From Mesorhizobium sp. WSM3859 (GTDB lineage Bacteria; Pseudomonadota; Alphaproteobacteria; Rhizobiales; Rhizobiaceae), in assembly GCF_002295065.1 (NCBI RefSeq), contig NZ_NSGG01000009.1, positions 62,001 through 126,000 on the forward strand: DNA of 64,000 bases, given 5' to 3'. This document shows positions 34,455-43,193 of this stretch, piece by piece; the first letter of the stretch is position 1; every line of letters starts with the position of its first letter. Both the position numbers and the translations under genes were made by a program. Below the pieces are notes generated by a model. That model did not search any database. It saw nothing but the letters and a program-made list of their open reading frames with translations, and had not been told where the DNA came from.

Positions 34455-36113
34455 ATGCCCAAGCATTTCAGGATGATCGACGCCGCTCGCAAGCAACTCA
34501 GCGCAATCGAAAATTCCGCTATCGACGAATTGCTCACCGGCAGGATCGGCCGGCGCGAATTCCTGCGCCATGGCAGCGTGCTCGGCCTGTCGCTGCCCTT
34601 CCTCGGCGGCATCGCTTCGGCGGTCGGCCTCGGCGCTCCACAGGCACGCGCCGAAGGCAAGCCCGGCGGCACGGTGCGCGCCGGCGTCGCAGTGCCCGGC
34701 GGCGCCATCGACCCGGTTACTTACTATGACAGCGGCAGCTATCAGTTGGTCTTCCAGGTGGCCGAATTCCTGTGCGTGACGCAGCCCGACCTGACGCTGA
34801 AGCCGGTGCTGGCCGAAAACTGGTCGCCCAATGCCGACGGCAGCGTGTGGACCTTCAAGCTGCGCAAGGGCGTGAAATTCCACAATGGCGAGGACTTCAA
34901 GGCTGACGACGTGGTGGCGACCTTCGATCGTCTCGCCGATCCGAACGGCCCGTCCAACGCGCTGTCGGTGTTCAAGGGCCTCTTATCGAAGGGCGGCACG
35001 CGCAAGATCGACGACCACACGGTCGAGTTCCATCTCGACACGCCGAACGGCAGTTTCCCCTATTCGGTGTCGATCGACAATTACAACGCCGTCATCCTGC
35101 CGGCGAGCTACAAGGGCGATTACGAAAAGACCTTCGAAGGCACCGGTCCGTTCCGGCTCGAAAGCTATACGCCCAAGGTCGGCGCCAGCTTCGTGCGCAA
35201 TCCCGACTACTGGGGCGACATGGCCCTGCCCGACCGGCTCGAGTTCAAGTTCTATGGCGATGTGCAGCCGCGGATTCTTGCGCTGCAGGCGGGCGAGGTC
35301 GACGTGCTCGACGCCATCCCGCTCGACGTCAGCCAGGTGGTGCTGGGCAACCCCGACATCCAGGTGCTGCGCGTCGCCTCGACCGCGCATCGCCAGCTGC
35401 ATATGCGCTGCGACATGGCGCCCTTCACCGACAAGCGCGTGCGCCAGGCGCTGGCCTTGTGCATCGACCGTTCCAAGCTGGTCGATGGGCTCTGCCGTGG
35501 CATGGCCGCGACCGGCAATGACAGCCCCTTCGCGCCGGCCTTCCCGGTCACCGACAAGTCGGTGGCGCAACGTGCGCAGGACATCGCCAAGGCCAAGCAG
35601 CTGATGGAAGCGGCCGGCCTTGGCAGCGGCTTCGATATGACGCTGACGACGCTGCGCTATTCCGACATTCCGGGCTATGCACAGCTGTTCCAGAACTTCG
35701 CCAAGGAGATCGGCGCCCGCATCTCGCTCAACATCGAAGATCAGGACAAATATTACGGCAAGGCGGTATTCGGCCAGTCGGACTGGCTGGACAGCCCGCT
35801 CGGCATCACCGACTACGCGCATCGCAGCGTGCCGAACGTCTTTCTCAAGAGCCCGCTGGTCAGCGATGGGCCGTGGAACGCGGCGCATTTCAAGAACACC
35901 GCCTATGACGGACTGGTCGCCGGCTATCTCAAGGCGCTCGACCTCGACTCCCAGCGCAAGGCCGCTTCCGACATCCAGAAGCTGCTGCTCGACGAGACAC
36001 CGGTGATATTCAGCTATTTCCCGGACCTCCTGGTACCGGTGCGCAAGACTGTCAGCGGCGTGCCGCCGATCGCCGCCGGCCTGCTGCTCGATCGCGTATC
36101 GGTGGCATCATGA
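34455..36113 (+). CDS. Dipeptide/oligopeptide-type ABC substrate-binding protein, Tat-exported (paralogue, no own permease)
   Basis: SBP_bac_5 protein of 552 residues, very similar along its length to the protein at 27811. It has a twin-arginine signal (IGRREFLRHGSVLGLSLPFLG) and shared stretches such as YTPKVGASFVRN and ITDYAHRSVPNV. No permease follows; the next gene (DUF427) starts by ATGA overlap. It probably delivers a different ligand to the shared DppBCDF-type transporter at 29543-33409. Expression is likely controlled by the divergent LysR. Confidence 0.9.
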   Translation: MPKHFRMIDAARKQLSAIENSAIDELLTGRIGRREFLRHGSVLGLSLPFLGGIASAVGLGAPQARAEGKPGGTVRAGVAVPGGAIDPVTYYDSGSYQLVFQVAEFLCVTQPDLTLKPVLAENWSPNADGSVWTFKLRKGVKFHNGEDFKADDVVATFDRLADPNGPSNALSVFKGLLSKGGTRKIDDHTVEFHLDTPNGSFPYSVSIDNYNAVILPASYKGDYEKTFEGTGPFRLESYTPKVGASFVRNPDYWGDMALPDRLEFKFYGDVQPRILALQAGEVDVLDAIPLDVSQVVLGNPDIQVLRVASTAHRQLHMRCDMAPFTDKRVRQALALCIDRSKLVDGLCRGMAATGNDSPFAPAFPVTDKSVAQRAQDIAKAKQLMEAAGLGSGFDMTLTTLRYSDIPGYAQLFQNFAKEIGARISLNIEDQDKYYGKAVFGQSDWLDSPLGITDYAHRSVPNVFLKSPLVSDGPWNAAHFKNTAYDGLVAGYLKALDLDSQRKAASDIQKLLLDETPVIFSYFPDLLVPVRKTVSGVPPIAAGLLLDRVSVAS

Positions 36114-37006
36114 CCATGAGCGCGCGCAAGAGCCCGGCGGCAAACGACGAGAAGAGGACGACGACCATTCGCAAGCCCCATCTGCGCGGCCGCGGGCCGC
36201 ATTTCCCGATCCTCGACAGCATCGTGCAGTACGAGTTCGAACCGGGCTATGTCGCCTTCACCCTGCCCTCGCCCAAGCGGATCAGGGTGCAGGTCGGGCC
36301 GATGATCGTCGCCGACAGTACCAAGGCGCTGGTGTTCCAGGAGAGCGACCACCTGCCGGTCTACTACTTCCCGATGAGCGACGTGCGCGAGGAGTTCCTG
36401 CTGCCCAGCCGCACGACGACGGAAGATCCGTTCAAGGGTGTCGCCACGCATTACTCGCTCAACACCGGCATCACGCTGGTCGAGGACGGCGCCTGGCGCT
36501 ACCTCGATCCCGTCAAGGGCTGCCCGCCGATCCAGGACTACATCTCCTTCTACTGGCCGAAGATGACGCATTGGTATGAGGAGGACGAGGAGATCTTCGT
36601 CCATGCCCGCGATCCGTTCCGCCGCGTCGACTGCCTGCCCTCGTCGCGGCGCGTGCAGGTGATCCTCGACGGCGAGCAGGTCGCCGATTCACGGCGCGGC
36701 GTGTTCCTGTTCGAGACCGGACATCCGGTGCGTCACTATCTGCCGATCTCGGACACCAGGCTCGATATGTTTTCGCCTAGCCGCTACATCTCGCGCTGCC
36801 CCTATAAGGGCATCTCCAACTACTATCATGTGACGACGCCGAAGAAGCGGCACGAGAACCTGGTCTGGTACTATCCCGAGCCGGTGCACGAGGCCGAGCG
36901 GATCAAGGGCCTGGTCTGCTTCCATCACGAGCTGGTCGACAAGATCCTGGTCGACGGGGTGGAAATCCCCAAGGAAGCGACGGCGGCGTCGGACGGGTAT
37001 TTCTGA
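36110..37006 (+). CDS. Tandem DUF427 protein
   Basis: Protein of 298 residues containing two DUF427 units. The first is around residues 55-135 (RIRVQVGPMIVADSTKALVFQES, then VYYFPMSDVREEFLLPS). The second is around residues 180-265 (RVQVILDGEQVADSRRGVFLFET, then HYLPISDTRLDMFSPS and CPYKGISNYYHV). DUF427 proteins are small beta-rich domains of unknown activity. Translation is coupled to the upstream binding protein by ATGA overlap, which ties it to uptake or first-step processing of the same ligand. Confidence 0.85.
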   Translation: MTMSARKSPAANDEKRTTTIRKPHLRGRGPHFPILDSIVQYEFEPGYVAFTLPSPKRIRVQVGPMIVADSTKALVFQESDHLPVYYFPMSDVREEFLLPSRTTTEDPFKGVATHYSLNTGITLVEDGAWRYLDPVKGCPPIQDYISFYWPKMTHWYEEDEEIFVHARDPFRRVDCLPSSRRVQVILDGEQVADSRRGVFLFETGHPVRHYLPISDTRLDMFSPSRYISRCPYKGISNYYHVTTPKKRHENLVWYYPEPVHEAERIKGLVCFHHELVDKILVDGVEIPKEATAASDGYF

Positions 37007-37091
37007 GCCTCGATGCCTCCGGCCGGCCAGATCAGGCCGCTTGATCGAGGCGCCATTCAGCGCATACCTTCCGGCAATCAGGGAGGGTACG

Positions 37092-37856
37092 ATGGATCTT
37101 TTCAAACTGGACGGCGGCGTGGCGCTGGTGACGGGCGCCGGCAGCGGCATTGGTCAGGCGATCGCGATCGGGTTGGCCGGGGCAGGCGCCGATGTCGCCT
37201 GTTTCGGCCATGCCTCGAACGGCGGGCTTGAACAGACTGCCGAGAAAATCAAGGCGCTCGGCCGCAAGGCGCTGGTGCTGACCGGCACGGTGACCTCCGA
37301 GACCGACCTCGCGACGGCGATCGATCTGGTGGAGGCCGAACTCGGCGCGCTGACCGTCGCCGTCAACAATGCCGGCATTGCCGGATCGGAAGCGGCCGAG
37401 ACCATGCCGCTGGAAAAGTGGCGCAAGGTGCACGAGGTCAATGTCGCGGGCGTGTTCCTGTCCTGTCAGGCCGAAGCGCGCGTCATGCTTCCCCGGCGCG
37501 CGGGCTCCATCATCAACATCGCTTCGATGTCGGGAACCATCGTCAACCGGGGGCTGACGCAGGCGCATTACAATTCCTCAAAAGCCGCCGTCATCCATAT
37601 GTCGAAGAGCCTCGCCATGGAGTGGGCGGACCGCGGCTTGCGCGTCAATGTCGTCAGCCCGGGCTACACGCTGACGCCGATGAACAAGCGGCCCGAGGTC
37701 GCGGAGGAAATAAAGATCTTCAAGCGCGACACGCCGATGGGGCGCATGGCGGCGCCGGAGGAAATGGTCGGGCCGACCGTGTTCCTGGCCAGCCGCGCGT
37801 CCAGCTTCGTGACCGGCCTCGACCTGATCGTCGATGGCGGCTACGTCTGCTGGTAG
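37092..37856 (+). CDS. Short-chain dehydrogenase/reductase (SDR)
   Basis: Oxidoreductase of 254 residues. It has the NAD(P)-binding TGAGSGIGQAIAIGL, the NNAGIAGS motif, catalytic Ser in NIASMSGT, Y-x3-K as YNSSK and the late PGYTLTPMN loop with C-terminal LIVDGGYVCW. This is the classical FabG-like length. GGGAGGG precedes the ATG at 37092. It follows the DUF427 gene by 85 bp on the same strand and probably completes that catabolic operon. The substrate is unknown. Confidence 0.88.
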   Translation: MDLFKLDGGVALVTGAGSGIGQAIAIGLAGAGADVACFGHASNGGLEQTAEKIKALGRKALVLTGTVTSETDLATAIDLVEAELGALTVAVNNAGIAGSEAAETMPLEKWRKVHEVNVAGVFLSCQAEARVMLPRRAGSIINIASMSGTIVNRGLTQAHYNSSKAAVIHMSKSLAMEWADRGLRVNVVSPGYTLTPMNKRPEVAEEIKIFKRDTPMGRMAAPEEMVGPTVFLASRASSFVTGLDLIVDGGYVCW

Positions 37857-37921
37857 ACTGGCGGGGTGTCCCGTGAGCCCCCCACCTTGCTGACTTAACG
37901 AATGTGGCGGAGGCGAAGCGT

Positions 37922-39280
37922 CTACTCGGCCGCGACGCCTTTCACCTCGAGATAGCTCTCCATGGAATCGTCCAGCGCCTGCAGCCACGGCGTGTGATGA
38001 ACCGGCGCCATGGTGCCGGTCATCAGCGAGCGGTAGGCGTTGTCGCGGAAGGTCATGATGTTTTCCATCTTGTGGTGCTCCCACTCCATGAAGGTGTGGT
38101 TGACCGCCTCGACGTCGAAGCCCGGATAATCGGTCTGGTCCATCAGCTCCTTGGTGTAGTCGCCCTGGAACCAGATCATCTGCTCGGCATCCTCCAGCGT
38201 CTCCTCACGCGCCCGCCACTTGGCGCTGTGCTCGGCCATCGCCTCCGCCGAGGGCAGCTTGATGCGGCGCATGATGACGTCGCGCGCGTACCAGGCCTGC
38301 GCGTCGAACATGTTGAAGGTGTAGAACTGGTCCTGCATGCCGATGTAGAACAGCTTCGGGTTCTTCTCCCAGACCACACCCTCATAGAGATCGAGCGGCC
38401 ACATGCGGTTGGCTGTCTTGAGTTTCAAGTCGTCGGTGAGGAAGGGGAAGGAATGCAGATAGCCGGTGCACAGGATGATGGCGTCGACTTCCTTGGTGGT
38501 GCCATCCTTGAAATGCGCCGTCTTGCCGACGACCTTCTGCAGCAGCGGGACTTCCTTCCAGTTCTCCGGCCATTTGAAGCCCATCGGCTTTGACCGATAG
38601 CTGGAGGTGATCGATTTGGCGCCGTATTTGTAGCATTGCGAACCGATGTCCTCGGCCGAATAGGAGCGGCCGATGATCAATATGTCCTTGCCTTTGAACT
38701 CCATGGCATCGCGGAAGTCGTGGCTGTGCAGGATGCGGCCGTTGAAGGTGGAAAAGCCCTCGAAGTACGGCACGTTCGGCACGGAGAAATGGCCGGAGGC
38801 GACGACGACATTGTCGAACTCTTCCGAGTAGGTGACGTCGTTGGTGCGATCATGCGCGGTGACGGTGAATTTCTTGGTCTCGTCGGAATAGGTCACCATG
38901 CGCACCGGGCTGTTGAAACGCACCCAGTCGCGCAGGCCGGATTTCTCGACCCGGCCCTTGATGTAATCCCACAAAACGGCACGCGGCGGATAGGAGGCGA
39001 TCGGCCGGCCGAAATGCTCCTCGAAAGTGTAGTCGGCGAATTCGAGACATTCCTTCGGCCCGTTCGACCACAGATAGCGGTACATCGAGCCGTGCACCGG
39101 GTCGCCATGCTCGTCGAGGCCGGTGCGCCAGGTGTAGTTCCACAGCCCGCCCCAGTCGCTCTGCTTCTCGAAGCAGACGATTTCCGGGATCTCGGCGCCC
39201 TTGTCGGCGGCCGACTTGAAGGCCCTCAACTGGGCCAGGCCCGACGGTCCGGCTCCGATGACGGCGACACGAGATTTCAT
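37922..39280 (-). CDS. tmm: Trimethylamine monooxygenase (flavin-containing)
   Basis: Flavin monooxygenase of 452 residues that N-oxidises trimethylamine to trimethylamine N-oxide with NADPH and O2. FAD binding is at the N-terminus ([17 protein letters not shown]), the FMO fingerprint FxGxxxHxxxF appears as [11 protein letters not shown], and the NADPH site is near [15 protein letters not shown]. Stretches such as [20 protein letters not shown] and [18 protein letters not shown] are as I recall for bacterial Tmm. The ATG at 39280 has AGGAGG upstream, so 31 upstream codons are excluded. It diverges from the XRE-cupin regulator and sits by the other methylated-amine genes. Confidence 0.88.
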   Translation of the reverse strand: MKSRVAVIGAGPSGLAQLRAFKSAADKGAEIPEIVCFEKQSDWGGLWNYTWRTGLDEHGDPVHGSMYRYLWSNGPKECLEFADYTFEEHFGRPIASYPPRAVLWDYIKGRVEKSGLRDWVRFNSPVRMVTYSDETKKFTVTAHDRTNDVTYSEEFDNVVVASGHFSVPNVPYFEGFSTFNGRILHSHDFRDAMEFKGKDILIIGRSYSAEDIGSQCYKYGAKSITSSYRSKPMGFKWPENWKEVPLLQKVVGKTAHFKDGTTKEVDAIILCTGYLHSFPFLTDDLKLKTANRMWPLDLYEGVVWEKNPKLFYIGMQDQFYTFNMFDAQAWYARDVIMRRIKLPSAEAMAEHSAKWRAREETLEDAEQMIWFQGDYTKELMDQTDYPGFDVEAVNHTFMEWEHHKMENIMTFRDNAYRSLMTGTMAPVHHTPWLQALDDSMESYLEVKGVAAE

Positions 39281-39594
39281 TGCGGGCCTCCTTATTGATT
39301 TCGACTTTTGTCTTGACGCAATTCCGGGCGGACAACGTTCGACAGTTTTCCTGGAATTGCTCTCACGAAACAAATTTCACTCACAGTGATAGTAATTGGG
39401 TCTTCGGTGCTGTCAACAAACATCTGCGGCAATGGCGTTTGCGTGAAACGGTTTTTGTGCGCAAAGGCGGCGGTGGTCACGTGCAAGCCGGCGCGTCCTG
39501 CAACATACGGTGGCTTGTCGTGGCGGTTGCGCTTCCGTATCGCCACCGCATATGTTCACCTTGAGTGAAATAAATCCGCGGATTCGGGAGCGAC
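39281..39594. promoter_or_regulatory. Divergent control region between tmm and the XRE-cupin gene
   Basis: This 314-bp gap has no credible gene. It holds a 43-bp repeat (39318-39360) and two related dyads: TCACT-CAC-AGTGA at 39377-39389, within TTTCACTCACAGTGAT, and TTCAC-CTTGA-GTGAA at 39555-39569. Read on opposite strands they share TTTCACTCA-NN-GTGA. One is near each gene, as expected for a regulator that controls tmm and itself. Confidence 0.6.
39318..39360. repeat. 43-bp inverted repeat GCAATTCC...GGAATTGC, copy 2
   Basis: It has the same arms, length and G/C-rich centre as the copy at 16254-16296. It lies 38 bp upstream of the tmm start codon. Confidence 0.8.
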
Positions 39595-40317
39595 ATGGCG
39601 AACAAGACTGCTGACACAAACCCCGCCGCTGCGGCAGCCCAGGGCAAGGTACCGCCGAAACGCGTTTCGGCCGACGGGCGCACGATCCGCACTCCGCTGA
39701 CGCAGGACCCGCACGCCATCCGCGACACGCGCGAAAAAGTGCTGGAAGTGGCGATCGGCCATGAGGTTCGCGCCTTCCGCAAGAAGCTCGGCATCACCGT
39801 CGCCGATCTTGCCGCGGCAACCGATATTTCGCTCGGCATGCTGTCGAAGATCGAGAACGGCATCACCTCGCCGTCGCTGACGACGCTGCAGGCGCTGTCG
39901 CGGGCTCTGGGCGTTCCGGTGACCGCCTTCTTCCGCCGCTTCGAGGAAGAGCACAGCGCCGTCTTCGTCAAGGCGGGCGAAGGCGTCGATGTCGAGCGGC
40001 GCGGCACGCGCGCCGGCCACCAGTACAACCTGCTCGGCCATATCGGCGCCAACACCAGCGGCGTCGTGGTCGAGCCCTACCTCATCACGCTGACCGAGAA
40101 TTCGGACGTGTTCCCGACCTTCCAGCATGCCGGCATGGAGTTCCTCTACATGCTCGAAGGCGAGGTCGTTTACCGGCACGGCAACAACCTCTACCCGATG
40201 AAGCCGGGCGACAGCCTGTTCTTCGATGCCGACGCCCCGCACGGCCCGGAAGAGCTGACGCAACTGCCGATGCGGTATCTGTCGATTATCTGCTATCCGC
40301 AGAACAGCGCGGGGTGA
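39595..40317 (+). CDS. XRE-family regulator with cupin domain, likely methylated-amine regulator
   Basis: Regulator of 240 residues. After an N-terminal tail of about 50 residues comes an HTH_3 domain (RKKLGITVADLAAATDISLGMLSKIENGITSPSLTTLQALS), then a C-terminal cupin (MEFLYMLEGEVVYRHGNNLYPMKPGDSLFFDADAPHG). GGGAG precedes the ATG at 39595. It diverges from tmm and converges on dmmC. Its place suggests that it senses a methylamine or a metabolite and controls this locus; the effector is unknown. Confidence 0.87.
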   Translation: MANKTADTNPAAAAAQGKVPPKRVSADGRTIRTPLTQDPHAIRDTREKVLEVAIGHEVRAFRKKLGITVADLAAATDISLGMLSKIENGITSPSLTTLQALSRALGVPVTAFFRRFEEEHSAVFVKAGEGVDVERRGTRAGHQYNLLGHIGANTSGVVVEPYLITLTENSDVFPTFQHAGMEFLYMLEGEVVYRHGNNLYPMKPGDSLFFDADAPHGPEELTQLPMRYLSIICYPQNSAG

Positions 40318-40323
40318 GACGCT

Positions 40324-40458
40324 TGGTTCCTCGCCCCACGAAAGTGGGGAGAGGTGGCTCGGCGAAGCCGAGACGGAGAGGGGAGCGCCCTACGAAGGCC
40401 CCCTCTCCGTCCGCTTCGCGGACACCTCTCCCCCGCTTTGCGGGGGCGAGGAACCCAA
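40324..40458. repeat. 135-bp palindromic element between convergent genes
   Basis: Outer arms TTGGTTCCTCG and CGAGGAACCCAA pair with one bulge. Four small hairpins lie inside, including CCCCAC-GAAA-GTGGGG, GTCCG-CTT-CGGAC-like and CCCCCGCTTTGCGGGGG. It fills almost the whole gap between the XRE-cupin gene and dmmC and may act as a bidirectional terminator. Confidence 0.8.
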
Positions 40459-40462
40459 GTCC

Positions 40463-41503
40463 TCAATCCGGCCCAAACCCCGGTGACGTCGGGCTCCCGT
40501 CATCCAGCTTCGAAAGCCACTCGACCAGCGTCGGCCGGTAGCGCGTCAAGCCCTTGTAGGTGGCGAGCTCTTCCGGCAGGTCGCGGATGACGCGGTGCAG
40601 GCGGCGCGCCCATTTCGGCTGCGTCACCAGTTCGTCCATCTTGATCAGGTAGCAGCGGATCGGGAAGACGATGCCGTTGGAGCGCGGCAGCCGCCAGAAG
40701 CTCTGCAATTCGACGCGCAGATGCACCTTGTCGCCGACATTCTCGGGCGTGACGGTGGCGCGGTCCGGGCCCCATTTGTGATAGTTCTCGGGGCTGGTGT
40801 CGAGGCGCGGATTGATGGTCATCGTCCAGTTGAGGCGCCTTGCCGGCTTGCCCTGCTGGATGTTGGTCAGGAATTTCAGCGCCCGGGTGAAGATCCCCTT
40901 CTCATGCGCCAGCGGCACCGGCGCGTGCCATTCGAAGAAATTCATGCCGATGTCGAAGTCGAGCGACCAGTCGGCCTGGGTGGTGACCATGCCGGCATCC
41001 ATCCACAGATTGCCGTCGCGCTGGTCGAGGATGCAGAAATCGCCCTGGCTCTGGCGGGTGATGTATTCCATCGGGCCATAGGGCAGCGTCGAGGTGTCGC
41101 CGAAGGTGAAGGTATCGTCGATGCCGAGCGGCCGGTTGATCCAGCGCCAGCGGTCGCCGTTTCGCTCCAGCGTGAAATGCTCGGGATAGCCAAGCGCTTG
41201 CTGCTCCATCAGAAGCTCGAGCAGGTCCCAGCCCGCCAGCGTCATATGCGGCAGCGACTGGCAGCGCAGCGGATCCTCGGCCAGCACCAGCGCGCGGTCC
41301 TGCATCTCGGCGACATAATGCTCGTCGACGTCGATCAGGTTCTCCAGCACTGAGCCTTTCGGCCCGACGACATGCGGCTCGATGTTGACCGCGTACATGT
41401 AGGCGTCTTCGTTGAACGGGAACGGAAAGCGCCTGATATGCTCCGGGCTGTTCCTGAAGGTGTAGTCGTCTCGGAAAGTTTCCTTGCGAAAGGTGATGCC
41501 CAT
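40463..41503 (-). CDS. dmmC: Dimethylamine monooxygenase heme subunit (HODM alpha, DUF3445)
   Basis: Protein of 346 residues of the DUF3445/HODM alpha-subunit family, a PAS-fold heme protein that oxidatively removes a methyl group from dimethylamine, giving monomethylamine and formaldehyde. Recognisable stretches include RNSPEHIRRFPFPFNEDAYMY-like N-terminus, QDRALVLAEDPLRCQSLPHM and NWTMTINPRLDTSPENYHKWGP. AGGAGG precedes the ATG at 41503. It is the last gene of the four-gene dmmDABC-ordered operon, 9 bp after the reductase gene. The letter assignment follows gene order as I recall it. Confidence 0.85.
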   Translation of the reverse strand: MGITFRKETFRDDYTFRNSPEHIRRFPFPFNEDAYMYAVNIEPHVVGPKGSVLENLIDVDEHYVAEMQDRALVLAEDPLRCQSLPHMTLAGWDLLELLMEQQALGYPEHFTLERNGDRWRWINRPLGIDDTFTFGDTSTLPYGPMEYITRQSQGDFCILDQRDGNLWMDAGMVTTQADWSLDFDIGMNFFEWHAPVPLAHEKGIFTRALKFLTNIQQGKPARRLNWTMTINPRLDTSPENYHKWGPDRATVTPENVGDKVHLRVELQSFWRLPRSNGIVFPIRCYLIKMDELVTQPKWARRLHRVIRDLPEELATYKGLTRYRPTLVEWLSKLDDGSPTSPGFGPD

Positions 41504-41512
41504 TGACGCCTC

Positions 41513-42478
41513 CTATCTTTCCAGGACCAGCGACTTGCCCTCGAAGCGCGAGACGCAAGGCATGATCTTGCAGCCGGAACGGTGGTCTTCCTCGCTCAGC
41601 CAGTGATCGTTGTGGATGAACTTGCCGTCGGAGGAGATGACATTGGTCTCGCACTGGCCGCAGACGCCGCCGCGGCAGAGATAAGGCGGGTCGACGCCGG
41701 CGGCCTCGATGGCCTCGAGCAGGCTCTGCTGCTCGCCGACGCGGATCGTCTTGCCGCTGACGGCCAACTCGACATCGAACGGCGCGCCGGGCTGGGGCGC
41801 GGCGAAATGCTCGAAATGCACGGTTTCCGGCGGCCAGCCGAGCGCCGCGGCGCGATCGCGCACCCAGTTGATCATGCCAGCCGGGCCGCAGACATAGAGA
41901 TGCGTGCCGAGCGGCTGCGAGGACAGCAACCGGTCGAGATCGATGCGCTCCTCGCGGTCGTCATGATAGAGCCTGACGCGGTTGCCGTAGCGCTGCTGCA
42001 AGACATCGGCATAGGTGCCCAGCGAAGCGGTGCGGCAGGTGTAGTGCAATTCGAAATTGCCGCCGGCGCCCGCCAGCTGCGAGGTCTGCGCCATGAAGGG
42101 CGTGATGCCGATGCCGCCGGCCAGCATCAGGTGCTTCTTGGCTCTGAGATCCAGCGAGAACAAATTGACCGGATAGCTGATCACCATCTCCAGGCCGGGC
42201 TTGACCTGCCGGTGCATGAACAGCGAGCCGCCGCGGCCGACATCGTCGCGGCGCACCGAGATCGTGTACTCGCGCGTGTCGAGCGGCGAGCCCATCAGCG
42301 AATAGGGATTGAGCCTGGTGCGGTCGCCGTCGCGCATCTCGACCACGACATGGGCGCCGCCGGAAAAGGTCGGCAGCAGTTCGCCGTCGCGGCGGCGGAA
42401 ATGGAAGCGCGTGACGAGTTCGTTGACAGGAACGACGTCGCTGACGACGACGTCGAGCTTGGTGGTGCCGGTGCTCAT
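41513..42478 (-). CDS. dmmB: Dimethylamine monooxygenase reductase subunit (phthalate dioxygenase reductase-like)
   Basis: Electron-transfer protein of 321 residues with three domains. A flavin-binding barrel comes first (RLNPYSLMGSP), then an NAD(P)-binding domain (LAGGIGITPFMAQ; LYVCGPAGMINWV), then a C-terminal plant-type [2Fe-2S] ferredoxin domain with CRGGVCGQCETNV and a distal cysteine in KIMPCVSRF. It would pass electrons from NAD(P)H to the heme subunit. The start overlaps the stop of the upstream gene as ATGA. Confidence 0.9.
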   Translation of the reverse strand: MSTGTTKLDVVVSDVVPVNELVTRFHFRRRDGELLPTFSGGAHVVVEMRDGDRTRLNPYSLMGSPLDTREYTISVRRDDVGRGGSLFMHRQVKPGLEMVISYPVNLFSLDLRAKKHLMLAGGIGITPFMAQTSQLAGAGGNFELHYTCRTASLGTYADVLQQRYGNRVRLYHDDREERIDLDRLLSSQPLGTHLYVCGPAGMINWVRDRAAALGWPPETVHFEHFAAPQPGAPFDVELAVSGKTIRVGEQQSLLEAIEAAGVDPPYLCRGGVCGQCETNVISSDGKFIHNDHWLSEEDHRSGCKIMPCVSRFEGKSLVLER

Positions 42479-43071
42479 GGGAAGGCCTCCTCCATCGGAG
42501 GTACCTCCGAGCGATCCTCGGCGTTGATGCACACGCCCTGGAAGGCGGCGAGGCGCCGCGAATAGTGATCGCGCACCAGAAGCAGCAGGCCGCAATGCGC
42601 GCAGAGCGCCGGCTGCGTCGTGACATTCTCGGTGATGCCCTTGCAGTGCACGCATTGCATGCGCCGCGCCAGCGAGCCGCGATGCTCGGTCTGCATCGAG
42701 GTGTGGTCCATGCCGGCTTCGAGCGCCACCTGCATGGCCTGCCCGATCAGCCCCTCGGTGCCGGAAAGATAAAGCCGCAATCCCATATGGGCGTTGGTCA
42801 GTGTCTGCTTCAGCCGCGGCAACAGGCTGGCGAAGGACGGCGCGATGTGGAGTTGCGCCGGCTTCAGCGCCTCAAGCGCGGCGATATGCTTGCCCTCGGG
42901 ACCCGGAATGAAGACGATCTCGGTGCCGTCGAAAAAGCCGGGCGGCGCCTTGCCGGCCATGTCGATGATCGCCAGCGCGCCTTCGGCATCGGCGATGAAG
43001 AGATGATGCTTGCCCGGCTGCGGAGAGAGCGTTCCGTAAATGGGCCGGCTGATGATCGTCTTGGCTGCCAT
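42475..43071 (-). CDS. dmmA: Dimethylamine monooxygenase DmmA-family subunit
   Basis: Small protein of 198 residues. The N-terminal two thirds resemble a flavodoxin- or reductase-like fold (LFIADAEGALAIIDMAGK; LRLYLSGTEGLIGQAMQVALEAG). The C-terminal part has a CxxC-x15-CxxC zinc-ribbon-like knot (MQCVHCKGITENV..PALCAHCG). It corresponds to the fourth, least understood HODM subunit. AAGGTAGA precedes the ATG at 43071. A palindromic repeat separates it from dmmD upstream. Confidence 0.8.
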   Translation of the reverse strand: MAAKTIISRPIYGTLSPQPGKHHLFIADAEGALAIIDMAGKAPPGFFDGTEIVFIPGPEGKHIAALEALKPAQLHIAPSFASLLPRLKQTLTNAHMGLRLYLSGTEGLIGQAMQVALEAGMDHTSMQTEHRGSLARRMQCVHCKGITENVTTQPALCAHCGLLLLVRDHYSRRLAAFQGVCINAEDRSEVPPMEEAFP

Positions 43072-43089
43072 TCTACCTTAGATCAGTTG

Positions 43090-43159
43090 GAGCATGATCT
43101 TTTCCGAAAACCGGTTCCCACTTTTCGCTAGCGCGGTCCTTCGGTTCGGGATCATGCTC
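43090..43159. repeat. 70-bp palindromic repeat GAGCATGATC...GATCATGCTC inside the dmm operon
   Basis: GAGCATGATC (43090-43099) pairs perfectly with GATCATGCTC (43150-43159), enclosing CCGAAAACCGGTTCCCAC-type sequence familiar from rhizobial intergenic repeats. It occupies most of the dmmD-dmmA gap (122 bp). Confidence 0.8.
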
Positions 43160-43193
43160 TGGTACCTCGAAACCCCTCCGCGCTGATGATGCC

